NCBI GenBank assembly: GCA_937859105.1 | Contig: CALMAD010000161.1 | Coordinates: forward strand, 1 to 6,057 | Length of the DNA stretch: 6,057 nucleotides | From: an uncultured Propionibacteriaceae bacterium | GTDB lineage: Bacteria; Actinomycetota; Actinomycetes; Propionibacteriales; Propionibacteriaceae | Direction: 5' to 3' | Part shown: in pieces, positions 1-6,057 of the stretch | How positions within the stretch are numbered: the first letter of the stretch is position 1 | Layout of the letters: the number at the start of each line of letters is the position of its first letter | The notes under the pieces: model-generated | The model's input: only the letters and a program-made list of their open reading frames with translations | The model's database searches: none | Told to the model about the DNA's origin: nothing | Position numbers and translations under genes: made by a program

Positions 1-269
1 TCACCGACGACAACCCGCGATCGGAGGATCCGGCGTCCATCCGCGCGGCCGTCCTCGCGGGCGCGCGGGAGGCGGCGTCCGGCGGGGTGCGTGTGGTCGA
101 CGGCGGGGACCGGCGCTCGGCCATCCGGACGGCCTTGGACATGGCTGGACGCCACGATTGGGTCGCCGTTCTGGGCAAGGGGCACGAGCGCGGGCAAGAT
201 ATCTCGGGGGTTATCACCCCGTTCGACGATGTGGAGGTCGTGCGCGACCTCCGCGGACAGGGGGAGTGA
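1..269 (+). CDS. murE: MurE, UDP-MurNAc-tripeptide synthetase (C-terminal end only, 5' truncated by window edge)
   Basis: This is the last 88 codons (in frame from base 3) of the cytoplasmic ATP-dependent ligase that adds the third-position diamino acid to UDP-MurNAc-L-Ala-D-Glu. The fragment covers only part of the C-terminal ligase domain, since full-length MurE has about 500 residues. It opens with TDDNPRSEDP; the DNPR tetrad is the motif that contacts meso-diaminopimelate in E. coli MurE (residues 413-416), whereas lysine-adding enzymes carry a different tetrad. LGKGHERGQ at fragment residues 57-65 is the second MurE signature, whose first Gly and Glu also contact diaminopimelate in the E. 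coli enzyme. The frame ends at TGA 267-269, two bases before the chosen murF start. The family call is secure. The substrate call (a DAP isomer rather than Lys) is inferred from the motif, which does not separate meso- from LL-DAP. Confidence 0.95.
   Translation, partial: TDDNPRSEDPASIRAAVLAGAREAASGGVRVVDGGDRRSAIRTALDMAGRHDWVAVLGKGHERGQDISGVITPFDDVEVVRDLRGQGE
259..265 (+). promoter_or_regulatory. Ribosome binding site that decides the murF start
   Basis: The purine run AGGGGGA lies inside the last codons of murE. It sits 6 bases before GTG 272 but directly abuts the alternative GTG at 266. The spacing therefore favours 272 as the murF start. The 266 start would instead overlap the murE stop as GTGA and add only two residues. 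Confidence 0.6.
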
Positions 270-271
270 CC

Positions 272-1693
272 GTGGACCCGACCACCGTGAGGCAGGTCGC
301 CGAATGGACCGGCGGCCACGTCGCCGGCGGGGCGCGCAAGGATCCGGTGGGTCCCGACGTCGTGATCGACTCCCGCAAGGCCACCCCGGGCTCCGTCTTC
401 GTGGCCATCCCGGGCGAGCGCGTCGACGGCCACGACTATCTGGGCGCCGCCCGCGCGGCCGGCGCCGGCGTGGCCCTCGTGGAGCACCAGGTCGACGACG
501 AGCTCGCGCAGGTCGTGGTCGCGGACACCGTGCGGGGCCTCTCCGCCCTCGCGCGGGGCGTCGTCGCGGACGCCGTGGCCGCCGGGCTGGTCGTCGTCGG
601 GGTGACGGGGTCGTCCGGCAAGACCAGCACGAAGGACCTCATCGCGCAGGTGCTCCCCGTGGCCGGCCCGACCGTCGCGCCGCTGGGCTCGTTCAACAAC
701 GAGATCGGCGCGCCGCTGACCGCGGCCGGCGTCGACGCCGGGACCAAGTTCCTCGTCAGCGAGATGGGTGCCCGCGGCAAGGGGCACATCGCCTGGCTGT
801 GTTCGATCACCCCGCCGCGCATCGGGGCGGTCATCAACGTCGGCCACGCGCACCTCGGCGAGTTCGGCTCGCAGGAGGCGATCGCCGAGGCCAAGGGGGA
901 GCTCGTCGAGGCGCTGCCCGCCGACGGCTGGGCCGTGCTGAACGCCGACGACCCACTCGTCACCCGCATGCGCGACCGGACGCCCGCGCGCATCGCCGCC
1001 TTCTCCCACGACGGCCCCGACGCCGGGGCCGACCTGTCGGTCTGGTCGTCGGGCGTGGAGGCCGACGACCTCCAGCGCTACTCGTTCACGCTCCACGCCG
1101 CCGGCGCGGTGACGGGCGAGGCGTCCGTCGCCCTGCGCGTGCTCGGCGAGCACAACGTCAGCAACGCGCTCGCCGCTGCGGCCGTCGGGCTGGCCGCGGG
1201 CGTCCCGCTCGACGAGGTCGCGGCCGCGCTGAGCGCCGCGACCCCGCGGTCGCCGTGGAGGATGCAGCTCGACGAGCGGGCCGACGGGCTCGCGATCCTG
1301 AACGACTCCTACAACGCGAACCCCGAGTCCATGACCGCGGCTCTCCATGCGTTCGCGCGCATGCGGCGTCCGGGCGGACGCCTCGTCGCCCTGCTCGGCA
1401 CCATGCTCGAGCTCGGCGACGACTCGCCGCGCGCCCACCGCGAGATCGGGGCGACGGCGCGCGAGGCCGGCGTCGACGAGCTGCTCACGATCGGCGACTT
1501 CGGCGACGACATCCTCGCCGGGTTCACCGAGGCGGGCGGGTCCGGCGAACACGTCTCCTCCAAAGAGGACGCCGTGGCGCGCCTGCGCGCCACGCTGACC
1601 CCGGCCGACGTCGTGCTGGTGAAGGCGTCCCGGGGACTGGCGCTCGATACGGTGGCGGACGACCTGCTCGCGGACAAGGGAGGGGAACGGTGA
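272..1693 (+). CDS. murF: MurF, UDP-N-acetylmuramoyl-tripeptide--D-alanyl-D-alanine ligase
   Basis: This cytoplasmic Mur ligase adds D-Ala-D-Ala to the UDP-MurNAc-tripeptide using ATP, giving the pentapeptide that MraY uses next. The product is 473 residues, within the usual 450-510 range. The N-terminal substrate domain (about 1-105) includes a DSRK segment. The central ATPase domain has the P-loop [10 protein letters not shown] (110-119, Lys117), the MurF-typical [10 protein letters not shown] (141-150), [10 protein letters not shown] (191-200), AKGE with Lys208 (probably the carbamylated lysine of Mur ligases) and NADDP (224-228). GEHNVSNA (292-299) leads to the C-terminal domain, which carries [11 protein letters not shown] (344-354), the MurF fingerprint, and ends in a VLVKASRG segment. 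GTG 272 was chosen because a purine-rich site lies 6 bases upstream and [15 protein letters not shown] aligns with normal MurF N-termini. The frame is open upstream to an ATG at 158, but that would place 38 unrelated residues inside murE. The murF stop overlaps the mraY start. Confidence 0.97.
   Translation: MDPTTVRQVAEWTGGHVAGGARKDPVGPDVVIDSRKATPGSVFVAIPGERVDGHDYLGAARAAGAGVALVEHQVDDELAQVVVADTVRGLSALARGVVADAVAAGLVVVGVTGSSGKTSTKDLIAQVLPVAGPTVAPLGSFNNEIGAPLTAAGVDAGTKFLVSEMGARGKGHIAWLCSITPPRIGAVINVGHAHLGEFGSQEAIAEAKGELVEALPADGWAVLNADDPLVTRMRDRTPARIAAFSHDGPDAGADLSVWSSGVEADDLQRYSFTLHAAGAVTGEASVALRVLGEHNVSNALAAAAVGLAAGVPLDEVAAALSAATPRSPWRMQLDERADGLAILNDSYNANPESMTAALHAFARMRRPGGRLVALLGTMLELGDDSPRAHREIGATAREAGVDELLTIGDFGDDILAGFTEAGGSGEHVSSKEDAVARLRATLTPADVVLVKASRGLALDTVADDLLADKGGER
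1678..1685 (+). promoter_or_regulatory. Strong ribosome binding site for mraY
   Basis: GGGAGGGG lies inside the last codons of murF, 4 bases before GTG 1690. It is a near-consensus Shine-Dalgarno sequence and supports the unusual GTG start, which overlaps the murF stop codon. Confidence 0.75.
1690..1693 (+). other. murF/mraY stop-start overlap (GTGA)
   Basis: The mraY start GTG (1690-1692) and the murF stop TGA (1691-1693) share bases. This arrangement commonly couples translation of neighbouring genes. Here it is combined with a strong Shine-Dalgarno, so independent initiation is also possible. Confidence 0.85.
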
Positions 1694-2757
1694 GGAGCAT
1701 CCTGCTGGCCTCCGGGCTGGGCCTCGTCGGCACGCTGCTGGGCACGCGGGTCGCCATCGGCGTCCTGGTCCGCAAGGGCTACGGGCAGTACGTGCGCGAC
1801 GACGGGCCGAAGGAGCACCTCAAGAAGGCGGGCACGCCGACGATGGGCGGCACGGTCATCATCGTGGCCGTCCTGCTGTCGTACGCGATCGCGCACCTGG
1901 TCTTCTGGGAGCCGCCGACGGCGTCCGGGTTGCTGCTGCTGTTCCTGTTCACGGGGCTCGGGTTCGTGGGCTTCCTCGACGACTACATCAAGATCAGCCG
2001 GGCGCGCAGCCTGGGCCTGAACTCGCGCGCGAAGCTGATCGGGCAGACGCTGGTCGCGATCCTCTTCGCGACCGGGTCGCTGCTGCTGCCGGACGCCCGC
2101 GGCGTCACCCCGGCGACGCACTTCATCTCGTTCCTGCGCGACGTCCAGTGGCTCGCCCTGCCGGCCGTGCTCGCGGTCGTGTGGATGGTCTTCGTCATCG
2201 CGGCCATGTCGAACGGCGTGAACCTGACCGACGGCCTCGACGGGCTCGCGACCGGGGCGTCCACGATGGTCTTCGCCGCCTACGCGCTCATCAACCTGTG
2301 GCAGTACAACAACTCGTGCGCGTGGGCCACCAGCGGCCCGCAGTGCTACGAGGTGCGCGACCCCTACGATCTCGCGCTCATCTCGGGCACCCTGGCCGCG
2401 GCGTGTTTCGGCTTCCTGTGGTGGAACGCGTCGCCGGCCAAGATCTTCATGGGGGATACAGGCTCCCTGTCGCTCGGCGGCGCGCTCGCCGGCCTGGCGA
2501 TCATGACCCGCACCGAGATGCTGGTCGTCCTGCTGGGCGGGCTGTTCGTCATCATCACGATGTCGGTCGTGCTGCAGGTCGGCTTCTTCAAGCTGACGCA
2601 CGGCAAGCGGCTGTTCAAGATGGCGCCGCTGCAGCATCACTTCGAGATGCTCGGGTGGGCCGAGGTGACGATCGTGATCCGCTTCTGGATCATCTGCGGC
2701 ATCTTCGTGGCCCTCGGGCTCAGTCTCTTCTACGCGGAATGGGTGGTGGGGCAATGA
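1690..2757 (+). CDS. mraY: MraY, phospho-N-acetylmuramoyl-pentapeptide transferase
   Basis: This integral membrane enzyme transfers phospho-MurNAc-pentapeptide from UDP to undecaprenyl phosphate, making lipid I on the cytoplasmic face. The product is 355 residues; the family norm is about 320-360 with ten membrane helices. Visible motifs in order are [18 protein letters not shown] (37-54); FLDDYIK with the Asp pair 97-98, matching the metal/substrate aspartates D115-D116 of E. coli; [11 protein letters not shown] (175-185); FMGDTGS with Asp256, matching E. coli D267; and PLQHHFE (313-319) in the loop that normally reads HHH. The GTG start gives [12 protein letters not shown], the expected first membrane helix, ending in [12 protein letters not shown] predicted outside loop after helix 6 holds two cysteines (210 and 219), followed by [10 protein letters not shown], which looks actinobacterial. 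The gene overlaps both murF and murD by 4 bases. The family call is very secure. Confidence 0.98.
   Translation: MRSILLASGLGLVGTLLGTRVAIGVLVRKGYGQYVRDDGPKEHLKKAGTPTMGGTVIIVAVLLSYAIAHLVFWEPPTASGLLLLFLFTGLGFVGFLDDYIKISRARSLGLNSRAKLIGQTLVAILFATGSLLLPDARGVTPATHFISFLRDVQWLALPAVLAVVWMVFVIAAMSNGVNLTDGLDGLATGASTMVFAAYALINLWQYNNSCAWATSGPQCYEVRDPYDLALISGTLAAACFGFLWWNASPAKIFMGDTGSLSLGGALAGLAIMTRTEMLVVLLGGLFVIITMSVVLQVGFFKLTHGKRLFKMAPLQHHFEMLGWAEVTIVIRFWIICGIFVALGLSLFYAEWVVGQ
2754..2757 (+). other. mraY/murD stop-start overlap (ATGA)
   Basis: The murD start ATG (2754-2756) overlaps the mraY stop TGA (2755-2757). Upstream bases 2735-2753 hold only a G/T-rich run (GGTGGTGGGG) rather than a good Shine-Dalgarno. 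Reinitiation by ribosomes finishing mraY is therefore the likely route to murD translation. Confidence 0.85.
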
Positions 2758-4217
2758 CCCTCGACTGGATCGCCGACGCCAACAGGCTCTCGCCGTGGGC
2801 GCAGGCCCACGTCGTGGTCGCGGGGCTCGGCACGTCGGGGTTCGCCGCCGCCGACGGCCTGTGGAGCCTGGGCGCGCGCGTGACGGTGCTCGACGACGCC
2901 GACACGGGCGAGAACGTCGAGAAGGCGACCCTGCTGGAGAAGCTCGGCGTCGAGACCCGCATCGGGCCAGGCTCGTCGGCGACCCCGCCCGAGGACGTCG
3001 ATCTGGTCGTCACCTCGCCCGGCTGGCGTCCGACGTATCCCCTGCTCGCGCAGGCCGCGGAGCGCGGCGTCCCGATCTGGGGCGAGGTCGAACTGGCGTG
3101 GCGCATGATGCACCCCGACCGCGTGATCCCGTGGCTGGGCGTCACGGGCACCAACGGCAAGACGACGACGGTGAACATGCTCGAGTCGATCCTGTCCGCC
3201 GACGGACGCCGCGTGGCGGCGGTCGGCAACGTGGGGCGTCCGATCGTGGAGGCGATCCTGGACGAGGTCGACTACGACGTCCTGGCCGTGGAGCTGTCGA
3301 GCTTCCAGTTGCACTGGGTGCACACGGTGGCCCTGTGGGGGGCCGCGTGCACGAACCTGCACGCCGACCACCTCGAGTGGTACGCCCACGAGCCCGACCC
3401 CATGGACGCCTACGCGGCCGACAAGGCGCAGATCTTCGAGCGCGTCACGCATGCGTGCGTCTACAACGTCGCCGACGAGGCCACCCGGACCATGGTCGAG
3501 GAGGCCGAGGTCGCCGAGGGCGCCCGGGCGATCGGGTTCACGCTCGGCGTCCCCGACGTCTCCATGGTCGGCGTCGTCGACGACCTCATCGTCGACCGCG
3601 CGTTCATCGAGCAGCGCCGCGACTCGGCGATGCCGCTGGCCGAGGTGCACGACGTGCACCCGTTCGCGCCCCACAACGTGGAGAACGCCCTGGTCGCGGC
3701 CGCGTTGGCGCGCAGCATCGGCGTCCGGCCGCAGTCGGTGGCGCAGGGCCTGCGCGACCTGAAGCTCGGCGATCACCGCATCCAGACCGTCGGCGAGGTC
3801 GGGGGCGTCACGTACGTCGACGACAGCAAGGCGACCAACCCGCACGCGGCGGCGTCCTCGATGCGCGCCTTCGACTCGATCGTGTGGTTGGCCGGCGGCC
3901 AGGCCAAGGGCACGCGCTTCGACCATCTCGTGCAGACCTACGGCGAGAAGCTGCGCGGCGCGGTCGTCCTGGGGGTCGACCGGGCGGTCGTCGCCGAGGC
4001 ACTTGCCCAACACGCGCCCGATGTCCCGGTGATCGTCATCGACCGGGCCGACACTAAAGCGATGGAGGACGCGGTGCGAGCCGCGGCGGGCATGGCCAAG
4101 CCCGGCGACACGGTCCTCCTGGCGCCCGGGTGCGCGAGCAAGGACATGTGGTCCGGGTACGACGCCCGGGGCGCCGACTTCGCCGCCGCGGTCGCGCAGT
4201 TGTCCGACGAGCGGTAG
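2754..4217 (+). CDS. murD: MurD, UDP-N-acetylmuramoyl-L-alanine--D-glutamate ligase
   Basis: This cytoplasmic ATP-dependent ligase adds D-Glu to UDP-MurNAc-L-Ala, the step before MurE. The product is 487 residues, longer than the E. coli enzyme (438) but close to mycobacterial MurD. The N-terminal Rossmann-like UDP-binding domain shows [13 protein letters not shown] (glycine loop 24-29) and VVTSPGW (85-91). The central domain has the P-loop [11 protein letters not shown] (129-139, Lys136), ELSSFQL (180-186), [11 protein letters not shown] (200-210) and ADKAQIF with Lys224, the likely carbamylated lysine matching E. coli K198. HNVENA (307-312) and DHRIQ (340-344) mark the passage to the C-terminal domain, which carries the MurD-specific [11 protein letters not shown] (356-366), LAGGQAKG and an [17 protein letters not shown] segment near the end. 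A short stretch at 3999-4058 uses several A/T-ending codons (GCA, CTT, CAA, ACT, AAA) unusual for this window, but the protein continues normally. The order mraY-murD-ftsW-murG is the standard dcw order. Confidence 0.98.
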   Translation: MTLDWIADANRLSPWAQAHVVVAGLGTSGFAAADGLWSLGARVTVLDDADTGENVEKATLLEKLGVETRIGPGSSATPPEDVDLVVTSPGWRPTYPLLAQAAERGVPIWGEVELAWRMMHPDRVIPWLGVTGTNGKTTTVNMLESILSADGRRVAAVGNVGRPIVEAILDEVDYDVLAVELSSFQLHWVHTVALWGAACTNLHADHLEWYAHEPDPMDAYAADKAQIFERVTHACVYNVADEATRTMVEEAEVAEGARAIGFTLGVPDVSMVGVVDDLIVDRAFIEQRRDSAMPLAEVHDVHPFAPHNVENALVAAALARSIGVRPQSVAQGLRDLKLGDHRIQTVGEVGGVTYVDDSKATNPHAAASSMRAFDSIVWLAGGQAKGTRFDHLVQTYGEKLRGAVVLGVDRAVVAEALAQHAPDVPVIVIDRADTKAMEDAVRAAAGMAKPGDTVLLAPGCASKDMWSGYDARGADFAAAVAQLSDER

Positions 4218-4223
4218 GGGAGG
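4217..4223 (+). promoter_or_regulatory. Ribosome binding site for ftsW
   Basis: GGGGAGG begins at the last base of the murD TAG stop and ends 3 bases before GTG 4227. The spacing is a little short, but the match to the Shine-Dalgarno core is good. It is the main reason for choosing 4227 over the downstream in-frame ATG at 4350. Confidence 0.65.
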
Positions 4224-4226
4224 CAC

Positions 4227-5522
4227 GTGGCGTCGATCACGTCCACGCGGTCGCGGGGGGCGTCCCGCCCGGCCGCCGATGCGCAGCCCAGCCAGGCGCG
4301 GCGCCTGCGGGACGCCGCGGAGACCTGGCTCAACCACCCGCTGGCGAGCATGGTGCTCGTGCTCGTGCCGGCCGTCCTGCTGCTGGCGCTCGGGTCCGCC
4401 ATGGTGCTGTCGGCGTCCAGCGTGTACGCCCACTTCCAGTTCGGCGACACCTACTACTTCCTGAAGCGCCAGATCATCTTCTTGGCGCTCGGTCTCGTGG
4501 GCGGCTTCCTCCTCACCCGCGTGCCGACCGAGCGGCTTCGACCGCTCGGCTGGCTCATCTTCACGGTGTCGGGGCTGTTGCTGGCCGTGACGTTCATCCC
4601 GGGCATCGGCTACGGCGTCAAGGGCAACCGCAACTGGATCAACCTGGGCGCCGGCTCGGCGATGATCCGGCTGCAGCCGTCGGAGTTCGCGAAGCTCGCG
4701 ATCATCCTGTGGGGCGGCACGATCATGTCGGCCAAACGGAAGCTGCTCGACCAGCCGAAGCACCTCCTCGTGCCGTTCCTGCCCGGCTCGCTGCTGTTGA
4801 TCCTGCTGGTGCTGCTGCAGCACGACCTGGGCACGGCGCTGGTGATGGGCGCGATCGTCGTGGCCGTGCTGTGGTGCGTCGGGGCGTCCTGGCGCGTGCT
4901 CGGCTCGATCGCCGTGACGGTCGCGGCGGGGGCCGCCTTCCTGGTCGCGACGAATGCCGGACGCCTCACGCGCATCCTGGCCTTCCTCGACCCGAACAGC
5001 GACCCGACCGGGTCGAACCACCAGGCGAACCAGGCGCTGTACGGGATGGCGACCGGCGGCTGGTGGGGCGTCGGCATCGGCGCGAGCCGCCAGAAGTGGG
5101 GCTCGCTGTCCGAGGCGCACACCGACTACGTCCTCGCGATCATCGGGGAGGAGTTGGGCCTGATCGGCACGCTCGCCGTGCTGGCCCTGTTCCTGATCCT
5201 CGGCTACGCCGGGTTCCGCATCGCGCTGCGCTCGGCGACCTTCTACGGGCGCATCGTCGCGGGCGGCATCACCTGCTGGCTCATGCTGCAGACGCTGATC
5301 AACACGATGGTCGTGCTGCGGCTGCTGCCGGTGCTCGGCGTCCCGCTGCCGCTCGTGTCCTATGGCGGGTCGGCACTCCTCGCTAACCTGTTGGCCGTCG
5401 GAATCCTGGTGGTCTGTGCCCGCGAGGAGCCCGAGGCCAAGCGCTGGCTGGACCGTCAGCGCCGGCACAAGCAGCCGCGACGCCGGCTGTCGGCCGTCCT
5501 GCCCGGGCGGCGTGGAACCTGA
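4227..5522 (+). CDS. ftsW: FtsW, SEDS-family septal peptidoglycan glycosyltransferase
   Basis: This polytopic membrane protein of the divisome polymerises lipid II into glycan strands together with a class B penicillin-binding protein. The product is 431 residues. A polar N-terminal tail (about 1-40) is followed by about ten hydrophobic segments, roughly at 42-62, 82-100, 108-127, 154-169, 180-198, 202-219, 224-243, 301-335 (a long stretch), 343-367 and 383-399. SEDS motifs seen are MVLSASS in the first helix, GNRNWINLG (133-141), QPSEFAKL (150-157), QHDLGTALVMG (from 198), EAHTDYVLAIIGEELG (296-311) and PLPLVSYGGSALLAN. Asp300 in HTD corresponds to the catalytic Asp of the large extracellular loop (D297 of E. 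coli FtsW). The C-terminal tail from about residue 400 is strongly basic and probably cytoplasmic. FtsW is preferred over RodA because of its place between murD and murG; the SEDS family call itself is certain. GTG 4227 has a Shine-Dalgarno. Starting at ATG 4350 would remove the N-terminal tail and abut the first helix. Confidence 0.96.
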   Translation: MASITSTRSRGASRPAADAQPSQARRLRDAAETWLNHPLASMVLVLVPAVLLLALGSAMVLSASSVYAHFQFGDTYYFLKRQIIFLALGLVGGFLLTRVPTERLRPLGWLIFTVSGLLLAVTFIPGIGYGVKGNRNWINLGAGSAMIRLQPSEFAKLAIILWGGTIMSAKRKLLDQPKHLLVPFLPGSLLLILLVLLQHDLGTALVMGAIVVAVLWCVGASWRVLGSIAVTVAAGAAFLVATNAGRLTRILAFLDPNSDPTGSNHQANQALYGMATGGWWGVGIGASRQKWGSLSEAHTDYVLAIIGEELGLIGTLAVLALFLILGYAGFRIALRSATFYGRIVAGGITCWLMLQTLINTMVVLRLLPVLGVPLPLVSYGGSALLANLLAVGILVVCAREEPEAKRWLDRQRRHKQPRRRLSAVLPGRRGT

Positions 5523-5523
5523 C

Positions 5524-5530
5524 GGAGGAA
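5524..5530 (+). promoter_or_regulatory. Ribosome binding site for murG
   Basis: GGAGGAA sits in the 10-base gap after the ftsW TGA. Its GGAGG core is 4 bases before ATG 5533. It fixes the murG start over the in-frame GTG codons at 5536 and 5542 and the ATG at 5548. Confidence 0.75.
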
Positions 5531-5532
5531 CG

Positions 5533-6057
5533 ATGGTGTCAGTGATCATGGCCGGTGGTGGAACCGCCGGCCATACGTCTCCCCTCATCGCCACGGCCGA
5601 GCGGCTGCGCGAACTCGACCCGAGCGTGACGATCTCCTGCGTGGGGACGCCGAAGGGCCTCGAGTCCCGCGTCATCCCCGAGGCCGGGCTGCGGCTCGAG
5701 ATGATCCCCCCGGTGCCCCTGCCGCGGAAACCCACGACCGAACTGCTCGGCGTCCCGGCCCGGCTGGCGAAGGCCGTCGCGCAGTCCCGGGCGATCCTGC
5801 GCCAGCACGCCGCCGACGTCGTCGTCGGGTTCGGCGGGTACGTGTCGCTGCCGGTGTACCTGGCGGCCCGCACGATGGGCGTCCCGGTGGTGATCCACGA
5901 GCAGAACGCGGTGCCCGGGCTGGCGAACAAGGTGGCGTCCCGGTTCGCGAAGGTCGTGGCCGTGAGCTTCCCCGACACGCCGCTGCCGCACGCGCGGTAC
6001 CTGGGCCTGCCCGTGCGCAAGGGCATCGCCCACCTCGATCGCGCCGCCGAGCGCGCC
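5533..6057 (+). CDS. murG: MurG, UDP-GlcNAc:lipid I N-acetylglucosaminyltransferase (N-terminal 175 codons, cut by window edge)
   Basis: This peripheral membrane glycosyltransferase (GT28 family, GT-B fold) on the cytoplasmic face adds GlcNAc to lipid I to give lipid II. Only the N-terminal, lipid I-binding half is present: 175 codons of a protein usually 355-410 residues long. The frame is still open at base 6057. The first glycine-rich loop reads MAGGGTAGHTSPL (6-18) with His14, matching the conserved His of E. coli MurG. The second is VVGFGGYVSLP (97-107). HEQNAVPGLAN (122-132) is the MurG hallmark. It is followed by VAVSFPDT and a YLGLPVRKGI segment, where E. coli has its GNPVR motif. ATG 5533 gives MVSVIMAGGG, exactly the expected distance to the first glycine loop, and has a good Shine-Dalgarno. 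It is the last visible gene of the operon; the usual next gene, murC, would lie to the right. The UDP-GlcNAc-binding half cannot be checked here. Confidence 0.97.
   Translation, partial: MVSVIMAGGGTAGHTSPLIATAERLRELDPSVTISCVGTPKGLESRVIPEAGLRLEMIPPVPLPRKPTTELLGVPARLAKAVAQSRAILRQHAADVVVGFGGYVSLPVYLAARTMGVPVVIHEQNAVPGLANKVASRFAKVVAVSFPDTPLPHARYLGLPVRKGIAHLDRAAERA

Noticed and set aside
158..271. ATG at 158 as a start for a longer MurF (511 residues).
   Set aside because: The extra 38 residues are a frame-shifted reading of murE, show no conservation pattern, and would require a 112-base overlap. GTG 272 fits both the ribosome binding site and the family N-terminus.
91..1689. A long + strand open frame that reads into mraY from far upstream, seeming to make a fusion of an Arg-rich domain with MraY.
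   Set aside because: The upstream part is a shifted reading of murE and murF. The clear Shine-Dalgarno and GTG at 1690 mark the real MraY start.
3999..4058. A local run of A/T-ending codons in murD that might hint at a recombined segment.
   Set aside because: It is only about 20 codons with a handful of unusual ones, the protein remains in frame, and the conserved C-terminal MurD motif follows. This is within normal variation for a less conserved part of the C-terminal domain.
4528..4549. A perfect 8-base inverted repeat with a 6-base loop (CCGAGCGG / CCGCTCGG) inside ftsW.
   Set aside because: It has no downstream T-run, lies in the middle of a coding region (encoding PTERLRPLG), and stems of this size are expected by chance a few times in about 6 kb at this GC content.
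2730..6026. A very long antisense open frame (over 1000 codons) on the minus strand opposite murD, ftsW and murG, and a similar one opposite murF/mraY at 1309-2754.
   Set aside because: High GC with G/C-ending codons on the coding strand leaves few stops on the reverse strand. The translations are low-complexity (Arg, Gln, His, Asp, Val-rich), match no family I recognise, and lie opposite genes with complete motif sets.

Overview
The window is an internal piece of a division and cell wall (dcw) gene cluster from a high-GC Gram-positive bacterium. All genes lie on the + strand in the order murE (3' end) - murF - mraY - murD - ftsW - murG (5' end). The base composition is very GC-rich, with strong G/C preference at third codon positions. 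GTG starts are used for three of the five genes whose start is visible. The long cytoplasmic tails of FtsW, the roughly 487-residue MurD, and the MraY loop reading [10 protein letters not shown] all resemble actinobacterial proteins. The sequence supports Actinomycetota. A Propionibacteriales-like lineage is possible, but the genus cannot be decided from this window.

Layout: bases 1-269 hold the last 88 codons of murE. murF follows at 272-1693, mraY at 1690-2757, murD at 2754-4217, ftsW at 4227-5522, and murG begins at 5533 and runs off the right edge. The junctions are a 2-base gap (murE/murF), two 4-base stop/start overlaps (GTGA at murF/mraY, ATGA at mraY/murD), and gaps of 9 and 10 bases. 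There is no room for an internal promoter or terminator between genes, so this is almost certainly one transcript with translational coupling. No non-coding stretch longer than 10 bases exists.

The genes encode consecutive or linked steps of lipid II synthesis and use. MurD and MurE add D-Glu and the diamino acid to UDP-MurNAc-L-Ala, and MurF adds D-Ala-D-Ala. MraY moves the phospho-MurNAc-pentapeptide onto undecaprenyl phosphate to give lipid I, and MurG adds GlcNAc to give lipid II. FtsW, a SEDS-family glycosyltransferase, polymerises lipid II at the septum. The surviving MurE fragment carries the DNPR motif, which points to a diaminopimelate-type peptidoglycan.

Every gene looks intact, with the expected catalytic motifs. 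I found no mobile element, RNA gene, CRISPR array, foreign insertion or unexplained system. The observations in Part 2 are modest and mostly lineage-level details of a conserved housekeeping operon.
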